Origin: Phorcus lineatus
Taxonomy: Eukaryota; Mollusca; Gastropoda; Trochida; Trochidae
Length of the DNA stretch: 64,000 nt
Direction of reading: 5' to 3'
Assembly: GCA_921293015.1 (NCBI GenBank)
Contig: OV121086.1
Location: 25,034,254-25,098,253, forward strand
The notes beneath the pieces are model-generated. The model had not been told where the DNA came from. It worked only from the letters and a program-made list of their open reading frames with translations, and did no database searches. Position numbers and translations under genes: made by a program. This document shows positions 32,003 to 44,230 of this stretch, one piece after another. Each line of letters opens with the position of its first letter. Position 1 is the first letter of the stretch.

Positions 32003-32580
32003 GGTGAAGGTTTGGCCTAGGCTATTTTCTCCCCCGGGAAAGTTTAGACTAGGCCAAAGTTTCCCTCCCGGGCTCATTATCTTCCCTTTGGGAAAGTCTG
32101 GCCTAGGCCAAAATTTCCCCACCCTTGCTTCTACCTTCACCTACTTTGTATTGTCCACATTCATAGCAATTTGAACTAAGCTAAGCTTACACTTACAAAT
32201 CCTGGTCTTTTATCGATAATGGGGAGATATTAACTTATTTTGGAAACTCTCTGGTCTATCTAGGATACTATTAAAAAACTTGCTTATTTTTGTTAATTCT
32301 TTTTACAGGGGGGTATTTATTTACAGGGGGACATTCTGGCCAAGCTTGGCTATTTCTTCTCCACCCTTGGTATCTATTTACAGTGGGGGAAAATTCTGGC
32401 CTAGCTAGGCTTTTTTTCCCACCCTTGCTACTCATTTACTGGGGGAGAATTATGGCCTAGTTATCCAGCTTTGGTATCTATTTACAGTGGGGGAAATCCG
32501 GGCCTAGCTAGGCTATTTCTTACCTACCCATGGTATTTATTTAAAGTTGGAAAATTCTTCATGCAACATTGTTGGATAGC
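32003..32580. mobile_element. Half copy of the GGCCTAGCTAGGC foldback element
   Basis: Starts GGTGAAGGTTTGGCCTAGGCTATTTTC, runs through the same unique spacer as 51185-51340 (CATAGCAATTTGAAC...ACAAATCCTG) and ends in about four units with CTGGCCTAGCTAGGCT. There is no inverted second arm. It lies in the TXNL4B intron. Confidence 0.75.
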
Positions 32581-32599
32581 ATAATTATCATTGTTAGCA

Positions 32600-33720
32600 T
32601 ATGGCTGACTGTACAAGACAGACAGTCAGGCATAACAAGTTTAAATTCTGCAAAATGGCCTGTGGAATAAGCATATTGATAATGTTATTACCAAAGTGAG
32701 TGCTAAAACTAAAAATATCGTCTCAAAATCTTTTATTATTGTGATTATGTTTGGAACAGGTTATTCATCATTATCTGATAAACGTACTTAAATACTTAAC
32801 AGAATTAATTCCCTTAAATCTATCCTCTGCATCCACATGTGAATCTAGATCGTGCAACATTTTTCCGAGCCACTTTTCCGCAGATGTTAATGTGTGCGGG
32901 ATTGTAACTTGTTGGATGACAATGTAAGAAATATTAATTTTCATAAATTGTTAAAGAAACACGTTGATCAAACCCAACCTGCAATGTGCATGATATTATT
33001 AAGAATACAGGCACAAGAGCCAATCAAATTATTCATTGTAAATTTAGACTCAGGTGTAGTGACCTTAACCCTCAAGTTACTGAATATTACTTTGACCAGT
33101 TTTGCCCCCCTGGCTGAATTTTCAAGCACTTGCCTCTCTACTGTTAATGCGTAATTAGCACCAGTGGCTGAATTTTCCAGTGCCGCGAGTCGTGACCATT
33201 TTAAATATAAATGTCGTTGTATACAAACCTAGTCGACAAATACCATATTACAAATGGATGATATTTACCTGGAACTTTGAATGAAATTAATATCACCTCT
33301 AGAACTGTATCTATAACCAAAGTAAACTTTTACAAAAATATGTCTAGAATGAATTTTACGATTATTAAAGAATTGTCTATATTTCCAACTTTATAAAATC
33401 ATTTAATCACTGAGTGCACACAGACAAATTATATACAGAAATGAAGCTAACTTATTGCTCTATATTTTACGATAAATTTCGAAAAATACACTCACACATT
33501 TAATAGAATTTGTCTTTATTTCCAATTTTATAAATCAAGTTATTCGCTTTGTATACACGCAACTTATATATTGAATTGAAGGCAATTTATTCCTCTTTAC
33601 AAAGAAATAAAATATAACAATCTTTTGCACTGTAATTAGAAGTTATTGCCAACCAACCAACCATCTTGTGATATAAAAGTTTTCAAAATATGTTGACCAC
33701 ATCATGAGAAAATTGGTTTT
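32600..33720. other. TXNL4B intron, no feature seen
   Basis: AT-rich. A chance 86-codon ORF at 32894 has no support. Confidence 0.35.
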
Positions 33721-33721
33721 A

Positions 33722-34841
33722 CGGCACAAGTTTCAATTATCACAAAGAATGTACTGGTGACTTCGGTCGAAATGGTCACTGTAGCATAAGTGATCCTTGT
33801 CTAATTCCTGGGTCAACAATAGTCTTTTTTGTGACAGCCAGTTTTACGTATGTTGACCAAATAGTACAGTACGAAAAAATTGAGGCGCGCAGTGTAATTA
33901 AGTTTTTACATTTGAAGGTCTATACTGCACGTCAAATTCATGATGAGATGAAATCTGTTTATGACAATGACAGCCCATCCTATGACACTGTTGTGAGATG
34001 GAAAAGGAATTTCCTAACAGGTCACATGTCCCTCGCAGATGAGCCAAGCAGTGGACGCCCCTCACTTACTGATGATATGGATGTCATTAAGAAGGTTAAG
34101 ACGCTGGTTCAAGAAGATCGTGGCATAACTCTACAAATGATAATGCATGAAACAGGTCTGAGTTATGGCAGTGCATGGAACATACTCCATAACCAGTTGC
34201 ATATGTCCAAAGTGTCAGCACGCTGGGTTCCTCGCTTACTGACTCCATTGCAAAAACAGAATCGAAGGGACATGTCACTGCAGGCATTGGAGCTTCTGGA
34301 ACAAGACGAAAAGGATTTCTTCAAACGTCTTGTTACCATGGATGAATGCTGGGTCTAACAATATGATCCTGAGACAAAAGAGATGAGCAAAGAGTGGAAG
34401 CATACGTCACCACCTCCCAAAAAGGCCAAGGTGCAAAAGTCTGCAGGAAAGGTCATGGTGTCTGTTTTTTGGGATTGTCTTGGAGTCATCTTCACGGATT
34501 ATCTAGTTAAGGGGCAGACCATTACTGGAGCTTATTACTGCAACCTGCTGAGCAATTAAGGGGTGCCATTTAACAGAAGCGCCGCGGTATGATCACCAAA
34601 ATTATAAGCCTGTTAGCTGACAATACCCCAGCTCACACTTGTCAAGAATTTGCTGTGGAGGAACGGCGCATCCCCCCTTTTCACCTGATCTTGCACCAAG
34701 TGACTTCTTCTTGTTTCTTCGAGATGAAAAATCCACTTCGTGGAGGTCGTTTTGAGGACACCAAAGTCTTAAAAACATGAGAACAAAATAAAATTTGTAC
34801 CTTTGATGTGTGTCTGTGATAATTGAAACTTGGAAAGACGG
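33722..34841 (+). mobile_element. Mariner element with inverted ends
   Basis: CAAGTTTCAATTATCACA at 33727-33744 is exactly inverted at 34815-34832. Both ends are followed outward by a few imperfect bases and TA (33720-33721 and 34842-34843). The size (~1.1 kb) is slightly short of a typical mariner. Confidence 0.75.
33831..34785 (+). pseudogene. Mariner transposase, inactivated
   Basis: The N-terminal paired HTH region (EARSVIKFLHLKVYTARQIH, DEPSSGRPSLTDD) is intact. The first catalytic block MDECWV is followed at once by TAA (34356-34358). Reading continues beyond it: YDPETKEMSKEWKHTSPPPK, GKVMVSVFWD, ITGAYYCNLL. After frame changes near 34555 the second Asp lies in LLADNTPAH and the third in APSDFFLF. 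Spacing fits DD34D mariners. At least one stop and three shifts, so no active product. Confidence 0.85.
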
Positions 34842-35935
34842 TACTCTTAGAATGGTCAGACTTTCTATTAATGAATAAAAAGGAAATCATAAATGAAGAA
34901 GATATAAAATGTCAATCATTATGGAACAACGACAATATTGTAATTGATAAACGTCCTTTTTTGTATTATGAATGGTATGAGAAAGGTGTTGTTTTTGTGA
35001 ATGATATGCTTCATGATGACAGCAGATTGTTAACATATGAAGAATTTTCCACTACGTTTTCTATTTAGACTAACTTTCTAACTTATGAATCAGTGAAAAG
35101 AGCCATAATGGCATATACCCCATAACATATGAACACAAAGCAATTCAAGAAGAAATTGTCGAATCCTATTTATCCATTCAATTTATCAAAGATTGACGCC
35201 ATAATAGGGAAAAAACTGTACGCCTCTCTTGTAAACTCGAAATTTGTTCGTCTGCCATGCTATTCAAAATGGGGAAAAATCCTAAAAAGTGACCTTGAAG
35301 AAAATGATTGGAAAATTTGTAATATTATTGCCAATAAATGTATGAGAAGCACAGACTTGAAACTGTTGCAATATAGAATTATTCACAATATTCTCCCAAC
35401 ATAACAATTTCTTTATAAAATTGGATACACATCATCACCATTATGATCATTTTGTGAAAAAGAAGTAGAAACATTAATCATATTTTTTGGGAATGTGAAC
35501 CTATCTTTACACTATGGAAATAAATCGAATCATGGTTAAACTCTGTACAGTTAAAACTAGAATTTACAAATAAAACAATCATTTTGGAATGAAAGGAAAG
35601 AACAATAATCCTGTAAATGCAATCATTTTACTAGTCAAACAGCATATTTACAGATGTAGCATAAATGGTTTTAGACTGAAGTTAGAGTATCTTAAAAGTG
35701 AATTTATACAATATTACGATTTGTCAAGATATGTTTTTTTATAAACAGAAACTGAAGAAATGATTTTTAAGTACTGCTCAACTTTACATTTACTACTTGG
35801 AAAATAATCCAGTCATTAACTAAATTGATGTATTTAGATGTATGTAACTGTATTTATATCATGAATGTCTTTGTTTTTGTCAAATGTATCTCTGCCTGTA
35901 CCACAAAATAAGGAAAATAAAAATTTTTTTAAAAA
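34842..35935 (+). mobile_element. L1/Tx1-like LINE 3' fragment
   Basis: The translation includes EWSDFLLMNKKEIINEED, YYEWYEKGVVFVNDML and LKLLQYRIIHNILPT, followed by degraded FCEKEVET...IFFGNVNL. This is the C-terminal region after RT in L1/Tx1 LINEs. It ends with an A/T-rich tail. The mariner lies at its 5' edge. Confidence 0.65.
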
Positions 35936-35940
35936 AATTG

Positions 35941-36250
35941 AAACTTTTTTATATCCCCTCTTATTTTCAGTTCAGGTAGCACATATTCATAATTTATATC
36001 GAATTGAAGACAATTTTGTTCTTTCTCAAATGATCCCACCTGTATTGAAGGGTTTAGATCATAGGGCGTGCGAAAGCAAGGTGTGCTTTTGTTGTGAGTG
36101 CGCAGGCTTGAGCAAACAATAATGCGCGTGGCTCGATTAGCTCGTGCATGAGGGGAGCCCTTTATACAAAATACTTCCATTTTTTACCTCGGTTATCACT
36201 ATGAGGATGCCATAAATTATCTGTTCATGTGTCCAAATTTTACTGAAGTT
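35941..36250. other. TXNL4B intron, no feature seen
   Basis: No coding signal. A somewhat CpG-richer patch (GTGCGCAGGCTTGAGC) lies at 36060-36140. Confidence 0.3.
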
Positions 36251-36253
36251 AAA

Positions 36254-38864
36254 TCAAAAGGTTTTTTCTATGTAAGTGGCCAAAAAGTCTTGTAGAGGGT
36301 TAGTCAGTTCCACATCACTTCCAAAAGGGTACAAGTCTAAAAGAGCTGTGGATAAAGTTTGAGGCACATCCGTGGTGATCAACTTGGGCCACATGCCCGC
36401 AAACCATGCCCCATCATTATATGCCCCAAACCCTATAGTAGAGGAAGCATCTGTCAAAAGGTTAATGTCTTAGGCATGAGTAATGGTATTCTCGTGGAAC
36501 AGCGAGACTAAATTCCACTCCCTAATGAATGAACATATATATTTCCTCGCGGCAGCTTGAATTAAACGTTTCATGGTGATGCAGTTTGGTGAGGTAAGAC
36601 ACAAAGATTGGGCCAGGAATAATAACTCTGCAGGCATAGTTGAGGTGCCTAGCACAGATAAAAGCTCTAGTTTAGTGCAGGTTCTCCTCTGAGAAAAAGT
36701 TCTGCGATCCGTGTCACCTTATCAACCGGCAGATGAGCAGTCATGCTGTCAGAATTAAGAATGATGCCCAGATATTCCAGTTCTCTAGCCGGTCCGACTG
36801 TTTTGTGAGAAGCGAGGGGGGTATTGAAGGAAGAGTCGACAGTCTTTTCCGCAGGTTAGGTAGATGGGCAGAGGGTAAGGAAGTCATTTAAGGGATGTAG
36901 GATGCAGCCGATTTAATGCTTGTTTGTCAGGATCCAGTAGATTGCACTCGATATAGAGTAAAAAATAACTGGGCTTGAACGGCAACGGAATGCCAAATGC
37001 ATGTAAAAGAGGTATTCTCCATTCTATTCAAATCCGAAGAATGGCCACGTACCCGGGTGGAGAGGTACTTGTTTGAAGGAATATGTAATGTCTACTTTAC
37101 ACATTTTAGCGCCCTGGTCGAGCTCAATCAGTTTAGTGATGGCATTGTCAATGGTGACATAGTTTAAAGAACAGTCCTCTTTATTGATCAAGTCGTTGAT
37201 GCTGTCACTGTTATCATTGTAATGTACTGATAGGTCCAAGATGAGTCTTTTCTTCTGGTTGTATTCCCCGGTGGCTATGCCCAGTGGTGACACTTGATAC
37301 GTTGGGAAAGGTGGAGATGGAAATGGACCAATCACATAGCCTTTCTTAACTGCCTAGCATATCAGCTTTACCACTACATCGGCTTCTCTTTTGGCACTTA
37401 GATTATTTGTTCACTCAAAACTGGTCAGTGGGGACCTTTGTACTTTTGGATGAAAACCCTGCTCAAGTCCAAGGATAAAGAAGTTGCAAAAACTATAATC
37501 TTGATAAAAGGAGAAATATAAAGAGGACATTTCAACCAATTATCTTGTCCCACTACTGTTTCCCGTCGTGACGCCCTCACCCGCCACATGGAGGTAAAGC
37601 ATCGGAATACCTCATACCAAAGCATAGTTTGCAGAAAAGCCTACAATTGCCATAATGAATGTGTAAAACATCTACATATGAAGCACAGCTTCCAGGATAA
37701 TTCCATGGAATTATGCTGCTTCATAAGACTAACAACAAGCCGCCAACATGACGACATGAACGGAAACGCCACCACCAGCGATTTCCTCTCCGCTAACAGT
37801 CTCCTAGATCTGTCCTGAGTTGACTTGATTGGAGAAATTCCCACCAAAGAGATCCTGTCCTGGTTTGTCTTACAAGGAAATATTCCCCTAGGTGCGGAGG
37901 GAGTTATGGTGTCCGAAGCCAATGGGCAAAAATCTGAAGAATGGGTAAAGCTATTGCATGTAGAACACACTTTTACTTTAAGTCCAGAGGTCACTATGGA
38001 CCAGATTCGCAGATCCTTCTCACCCCAGGAAATAATCTGTCCCTTGTCCATGTATGCTGCTACCCGTTGTGCAAACATGACGTGATAAATATAAAATGCT
38101 AGACCGGGGTAGAGTTTCGCCAAAACCAGACAAACACGTCGATGTTTATCTAGCTCCAGTTTGCGAGATGGGTTCCCTTCACAGTATTGTGTCCTGTAAA
38201 TGTCAAATGCTTCCAGGAATTCTTGGAGCGACAGCTGACGTTTGAGTTTGGTAGGTTTCCCTGTTATTTCTGCTTCCCCTATTTCGTGTTCTTGTTAGAG
38301 ACTGGCCAAATTAACATAGTCACCTTTTTGGATTCGCTTTGTCAAAGAGGTTGTAATGGCGTCTATGTAGGGGAGACTATTGGACGAAACTGGCAGTGGA
38401 GGGTTAGATATCGCTGGGTGGGTATGGCTGACATTGAGGTCGAGATCTTTTATGCTGCTTGATGGTTGTGGCACAGATGGTTGTGTGTAACAACGAGATC
38501 CTTCAACTCGTTTAATTTCTTCCTGTTGACCAGGGCATGTGCCACTATTGCCTGAGTAACATCTGGTGTGTGAGGTCTGTCGTCGTTGTTCACTAAATCT
38601 GATGACAACGTTGCTTAGGTTACGGTTTGCACTTGTGTGTCAGCGCCTTGCCTCGTTTTCCTCATACAAATGCATGAGTTGTTTTCTTGACCAGCTGGAA
38701 GGGACATCAACGCCTATCGCAAATAGTTTGGTCCTCTGGGCAGCTGCAGTCAAATATGGGCTCTGACTCAGAGTCGACGGGAGCGCTGATGGAGTATTAT
38801 TCGTTTGGAGGCCGCCCCTGCAGGTGAATCGTCCTCTAAGCGAGTCCAATAGATGTTCGGCCAT
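36254..38864 (-). pseudogene. DIRS-like (tyrosine-recombinase group) Gag-RT-RNase H remnant
   Basis: Read downward on the minus strand. Gag N-terminus at 38864-38640 (AIGVDVPSSWSRKQLMHLYE). A conserved Gag block at about 38123-37900 has AFYIYHVMFAQRVAAYM and the Cys/His cluster CSTCNSFTHSSDFCP. RT at 37335-37024: FPTYQVSPLGIATGEY, QKKRLILDLS, INDLINKEDCSLNYVTID, KVDITYSFKQVPLHP. A degraded thumb near 36640 (HLNYACRVIIPG). RNase H at 36457: TDASSTIGFGAY. These blocks are typical of DIRS/Ngaro-type elements. No recombinase domain was found. Many stops and shifts. It sits in the TXNL4B intron, same strand as the gene. Confidence 0.75.
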
Positions 38865-38869
38865 AATGG

Positions 38870-40185
38870 CAGATTAGATCATTATACTGACAGAAGTAAT
38901 CAGACTCAGACTGAAGTGTTGGTAAAATAAAAGACGTCAATTACAAGGCAATGCAGCAAAGATGGCGGAAGAAAGACAATGGCAGGACAATGAAAAAGTG
39001 AATGCATATGCGCACTGTAAAATGCTGGTTAGTTAATACCAGAGGTAAATACAAATAAAATAAATATATAAAGAATTTTTGAAGAATAATTGCTTGAAAC
39101 AGTATACGAATATGATATAAGAAATATAGTTATTTTTATGAAATAAAGTTATCTGCTGGTCTTTGCCAGAGATTATTGATGTAGTTTTCAGATCATCGTA
39201 ACAGGAAATGAATAGCAGAAGAACCAAAAAAAAAAAAAATGAACTATAGTAAAAGCTATGAAAGTAATAATTATAGGAAATGTTGAAAGTAAATAATTAT
39301 CGATGTAAACATAGAGTAATCTATAGAAGGGATATTGGTATGCATAATCTTAGTTAGTTAGGTGAAAGGAGTTTTATGTTTTTTCTGTTTATTATTTTCA
39401 ATGGGTTTTTCATACATTTGAATATCTCAGGATTTTGACAATCATATTTTGTTTATGCATACTTTTCCGATGCATTTTGATATTCATTTCCACAGTGGGC
39501 TCGTTGGGAGGAGTGATTCCTTCTTACTTACAGTTTTTCTAAAAATAACTCCAGATCTCTAATAACTGACAGGACTACTTTCTATTCACTCTTTCAGCAC
39601 GTGTCAACTAGACATCCAAACAAACACTGTTTTTCATTTTGTATGGAATAACATGAAACGTAGAGTGTTAATGTTTGATTTGTTTTACTATTTTGTTCAT
39701 ATAAAATTGTCTTGCTTGATATATGATCCAATCCATAAAGACATTACAAATTGCTGGGACTACATCTGACTGCGCAAATGAAGACTAGTATATAATTGTT
39801 ATTTGCCGTTCATGAAAACAATAACTGAGTTAACTTGCAACTTGACTTCACAAAGGTATTTTCCAAAAGTATCGTAAATATTCTCAAACTGACTTGGGTA
39901 AGAAAAAAACAACGACTGTATCATCAACCAACACCTGTCATCACCAAAAATAACAAGAGAAGATATTGAGTTTCTTCTGTGAGAAAAATATCTTGCAAAC
40001 TCCTTTTTCGTCACTCTACAGGCAGCTCATTAATAAAGAACATGAACAGGACAGGACCTTATGCCTTGACAAATGCTGAAAGATGTTGTGAACAATTCAG
40101 TTTTAAATCTTTTACTTACTATACAACCCTTAACTTAACAAGTAAAAAGTGAGCATAACCTGGTTTACTAAAAGTCACTGTAATA
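38870..40185. other. TXNL4B intron, no feature seen
   Basis: AT-rich, short chance ORFs only. Confidence 0.35.
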
Positions 40186-40189
40186 GTTT

Positions 40190-40960
40190 AAGAGTAAATG
40201 TGTCCCCATTGAAACAACCGATCTGTCCAATTGCGCAATCAAGGGCCATAACTTTGTGAAAAGTAGTATTACGGAAATGGCTTTCGAACTCGATCAAGAG
40301 CATCAACAGGTTTGTCCAAAACCAAAATTTCATTCACTTAAGTGTGAAACTGTCTGAGAAAACTTGTCCCCATTGAAGCATCAGACCTGTTAATCGCTCC
40401 AAGTCCAATTTCCGAAGCAAGGGGCCATAACTCTTTCATAAATAAAATTTTGGAAATGGATTTCGAACTCGATCAAGAGTATCATCAGGTGTATCCAAAA
40501 CAAAAATGTCATTCCTCTAGGTGTAATAGTTTCTGAAAAAATCTATCCCCATTGGCGCAACAGATATTCAAAGGCCATAACTCTTTAAAAAAGTAAAATT
40601 TCAGAAATGGCTTTCGAACTCGATCCAGAGTATCATCAGGTGTATCCATAACCAAAATTTCACTCCTCTAGGTGTAACAGTTTCTGATATAATCTGTCCC
40701 CAATGGAGCAACAGATCTGTTAATCGCTCCAAGTCCAATTGAGCAATCAAGGGCCATAACTCTTTGAAAAAGAAATTTTCAGAAATGGCATTCGAACTCG
40801 ATCAAGAGTATCATCAATTGTATCCATAACCAAAAATTCACTCCTCTAGGAGTACTAGTTTCTTAGAAAATCTGTCCCCATTGTCCATCATATAACTAAG
40901 TCAATCTGTCCCCATTGTCCATCATATAACTAAGTCCAAAAAATGACATTTCCATGGAAA
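40190..40960. repeat. Tandem array, ~170-bp unit, four to five copies
   Basis: Units share CTGTCCCCATTG, AAGGGCCATAACTCTTT, GAAATGG.(T/A)TTCGAACTCGATC and AGAGTATCATCAGGTGTATCC. The final copy is truncated. Confidence 0.75.
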
Positions 40961-41588
40961 CGGAAAAAAAATTAATTCCAGAAAATTCAAAAGTGGTCAA
41001 ACCTGTAGACAAGGTTATGGTTAACAAGTTTGATTGATCTGGACCTAACAAGCTAGACCTAGACCTATTCATATGTCAGTCATCTTAAGGGATATCTATT
41101 TTTCTTAATACCCATTTATCTTATAATCTGGGTATTCATTTAAAAGTCAAATTGAACATGTGAGGCACATTTATTCCATAATAAAGCAAAGATAAAAAAA
41201 TATAATTGTACTTGTCAACTTTGGTGTCTTTATCCAATGAAAGTACAATCCACACTGATTTAACTGCACCAGGATATCTGAACTGTGAAACTTATCCATA
41301 AAGCAAAAACATGTTAGCTTCGAACTCCAATCAAATTTGTTTATAAGGAGAACATTGGCATTTATTGGAATAAAATCTGATTAAACTATAAACTAAAGCC
41401 TCAAAACATTGTTTTAAAAAATGTTAGATATCAACACCATGTGTTTTTTTAAATTCATGCTTCTGGATGTAACCGTAGTTTAAATAAAAATATCAAACAT
41501 ATCGAAAGGTAAAAAAGTGCTATTAAATATAATGTTATGGCCAAGGTCAAAGTTCCTGGAAAATGCTTGCTTCAGCAGAGTCAATATC
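40961..41588. other. TXNL4B intron, no feature seen
   Basis: AT-rich, nothing recognised. Confidence 0.35.
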
Positions 41589-41592
41589 TTAA

Positions 41593-42169
41593 AGTCATAG
41601 TCTCATTTTTGTAAGGCAACTAAACTGAACTAATTATTCTTCACGAACAAAATCTGATCACTAACACAAATATTTCCTGTCGCATTTGCAAAGATCTTCA
41701 TTTTTATGCCCGTTTTACAGTTTTGGATGAATCAGCTTATTGTCGTGGGCCGTTTCAGACCGATGAGGTACCGAATTAAGTGCAATCCCATCGTGAGTAC
41801 GAAACACCGGAAATCTAGTCATCGCAGCGCCGATACTTATGACAGACGCATTCTTCACTGACTTTACCACCTTTTTTTCATTTCTGTATTTGAAAAAGCG
41901 TAAGCTATTAGCTATTTTATTGGATATTCAGCTGGGAAATTTTATGTGTTCTTCGTCATGGCCTTAGCGAAATGACGTGGTAAGGACTAACGCTCGCAAA
42001 AAACATAATATTCGGGTAGGGTAGGGTAGTTTGAACTTCATTATTGAGGGCTAGAATGCCTGCAGAGTTCTAAAAATTGTTGCAAACGTCAGGGGAAAGA
42101 TTTCTTTGAGTAGTGAACTATTTGTCCGGCATTTATTACAATTTGCCTTGCAAAAATGAGACTATGACT
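41593..42169. mobile_element. TTAA-target non-autonomous DNA transposon, full copy
   Basis: TTAA at both edges (41589-41592 and 42170-42173). 27-bp terminal inverted repeats start AGTCATAGTCTCATTTTTG(T/C)A. 577 bp, no ORF. A second, left-truncated copy is at 60908-61287. The TTAA target fits piggyBac-like or Kolobok-like families; which one cannot be told. Confidence 0.8.
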
Positions 42170-42173
42170 TTAA

Positions 42174-43027
42174 GATCAACAGTTTTACCTCGTCTTAAAA
42201 GGTTGATGCCCGCAAAAGTATCAATTTCACAACACAGACTAATCAAAATTCAAAAGTAACATTCAAATGAAGGTTTTCAGTTTGAAAACAAGGGATGCTT
42301 TGTTTGGAGAGGAAACTAAAAAACACATTACTAACTCTGTTAACAGCATTTTAAACATAGTGGTTCTTAACACTCATTAGACATTTTTAATGGATTCTAT
42401 CTTCTATATTGCATGAGAGATTACATTTTGGTTCAAGATTCTTATTCCATCTACTCAAACATCACGTTTAATGCAAAAAAGATATTGGAAACTAAACAAA
42501 CTGTTGCTTGTTTTTGTCCATGCAAAAGATGAATAAAGTAAGACATATTTACTAGTTTTTTAATCAGTCAGTTGACATAATCAACTAAGTCACACTAGGT
42601 AAATAAGTTGACTCAAAGACCCTGTCCAAATTTTACAACAATATAAACTATATGTATGGATTTAATATCACATATTTACAAATAAGCTATGACAAGACTA
42701 ATAAACAATGCCTTGTAATGTCGTAGCAAGACTTTTCACAAACGTAGCGTCGATGTATGGTTTCACTTCTCATTGTTGTTTTTTTTAATGAATGAGCGCT
42801 CTTATTTATCAAGTTATCAGATCCATATCAACCAAAATGTTACTCTCAGTAACATGTTTCAACTGAGTTATGGAATCACGTACAATTCATATATGAGTAT
42901 CTTTTTGATCATGATCTTTTCCACAATCAATGCCCCAATAAGATTGTCCTTTTAACATGAAACTTCTTCTCTTTAAAGAACATTGCTGTTACAGAATATA
43001 GATATGGACACTATAAAGAAGAATTAC
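42174..43027. other. TXNL4B intron, donor-proximal part
   Basis: No repeats recognised. The minus-strand donor GG|GTAATT lies at 43027-43022. Confidence 0.4.
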
Positions 43028-43179
43028 CCCCAGTCCACCTTCATGTGTTGAGCATTGAAGAAGAATACGGTTGCTGGAATGAGTGTGATGTCAAAATAGG
43101 TACAATATACTGGTACTGCGTCAACATCAACCACATAGATGGCAGCCATCTTTGCCAGTTGAGGAGCTCCCTTTGCAAG
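43028..43179 (-). CDS. TXNL4B: TXNL4B internal exon
   Basis: 152 nt on the minus strand, starting after TTGTTGTTTCAG and ending GACTGGGG|GTAATT. It reads LAKGAPQLAKMAAIYVVDV, then DAVPVYCTYFDITLIP and ATVFFFNAQHMKVDWG. The KMAAIY.VDVD, YFDI..IP.TVFFFN.QHMKVD string is the hallmark of TXNL4B and separates it from the paralogue TXNL4A/DIM1. It covers the central beta strands of the thioredoxin-like fold. Phase is exact: two bases (GG) are completed by G of the exon at 31272. The upstream exon for the first ~45-50 residues should lie at higher coordinates. I looked on the minus strand up to 64000 and found no match, so it is beyond the window or unrecognised. Confidence 0.93.
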
Positions 43180-43739
43180 CTGAAACAACAAGTGGTTGGA
43201 TTTTATTAATGTAAATTTAGAAAGACACATAAAATTTCATGATATTTTACAGCTAAGGATGGTGCATTAAATTATACACATGTAAAATAATAAAGCAACA
43301 CCCAATAACATTTTTTATAATGGATGTGGTCTGTTTGTCCTAAAAAGAACTCTCAGTTTAAACCAAAAAACTAAACAGTAAATGATTGAATTCACAACAG
43401 AGGCAAATTTATCTGAATAAACAACAATCTGAAAGTAAAGTAAAGTAACGAGGTAATTTCCTGTTCTGCTTGGTGTGAGAGAGGGATTAGTCAGATTTGT
43501 GTTTTGTCAAGTTAGATGGAACGTATCGTTCCTTTGAAGAATTTTGAAATAGCTTTGAACTTGATGTGAATTTTCTTCATCATAATGGTCTGCTCATGGC
43601 TATCAAAATTTGTTAATCAAAATTAAAGATAAACAAACCCAATTCTTTTAAACAGCTAGATGACAATCCAGTCATTCAAAAACTAATGTCTGTGCCCCCC
43701 CTATAAAAAATAAATTCCTCAAAGTTACTTCTTCAGCTT
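43180..43739. other. Probable TXNL4B upstream intron, no feature seen
   Basis: AT-rich, nothing recognised. Confidence 0.35.
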
Positions 43740-44230
43740 TGACACAGCATGTTCACTGCATCTCCAAACTGCCTCCATACCATCTCTGGAGGTATTTGGG
43801 GCAAAATTTTACCATCTCCGCTAGCGGAAGCATTTTGGTGAAGGTAAAAAAGCATCTGAGAAGATGCTTCCATAGCTTGGCCACAAGCTCTAGAGCAATA
43901 AAAATGTTATGTTGATACTGTAACAGCATCGTTAGCCCTATGAGGATACTGTGAAAGCATGTCCACAAGTGGCCATGGGATAATGAGGTAAGTGGAGATG
44001 CTGTGGAAGTATCTCCTAGGACCATAAAGTAATAAAACCTACACAGCAGCATGTAGGTTATGTAATCAGGGTTGGGGGTCCCTCTCTAAGATAGTACCAT
44101 AAGTGACATATAATTAGCAAGCCAAGTGGAGACAGTGTGGAAGGTAGTCCAATGACCATAAAGTAATTAAACCTTAACAGCAGCATGTGGGTTAAGTAAT
44201 CAGGGATGGGGGTCCCTGATTAGCAGGCCG
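43740..44230. repeat. Degenerate repeats with GGAAGCAT and CAGCAGCATG blocks
   Basis: The block ACCATAAAGTAAT.AAACCT followed by CAGCAGCATGT.GGTTA.GTAATCAGGG occurs twice (about 44021 and 44155). The earlier part carries related GATGCTGTGGAAG phrases. There is a faint resemblance to the start of 53.8-54.3 kb (TTTTGGTGAAGGT.AAAAAG). Confidence 0.5.

Noticed and set aside
43183-43230. ATG-led extension of the TXNL4B internal exon
   Set aside because: It precedes the TTGTTGTTTCAG acceptor and has no similarity to the family's N-terminus.
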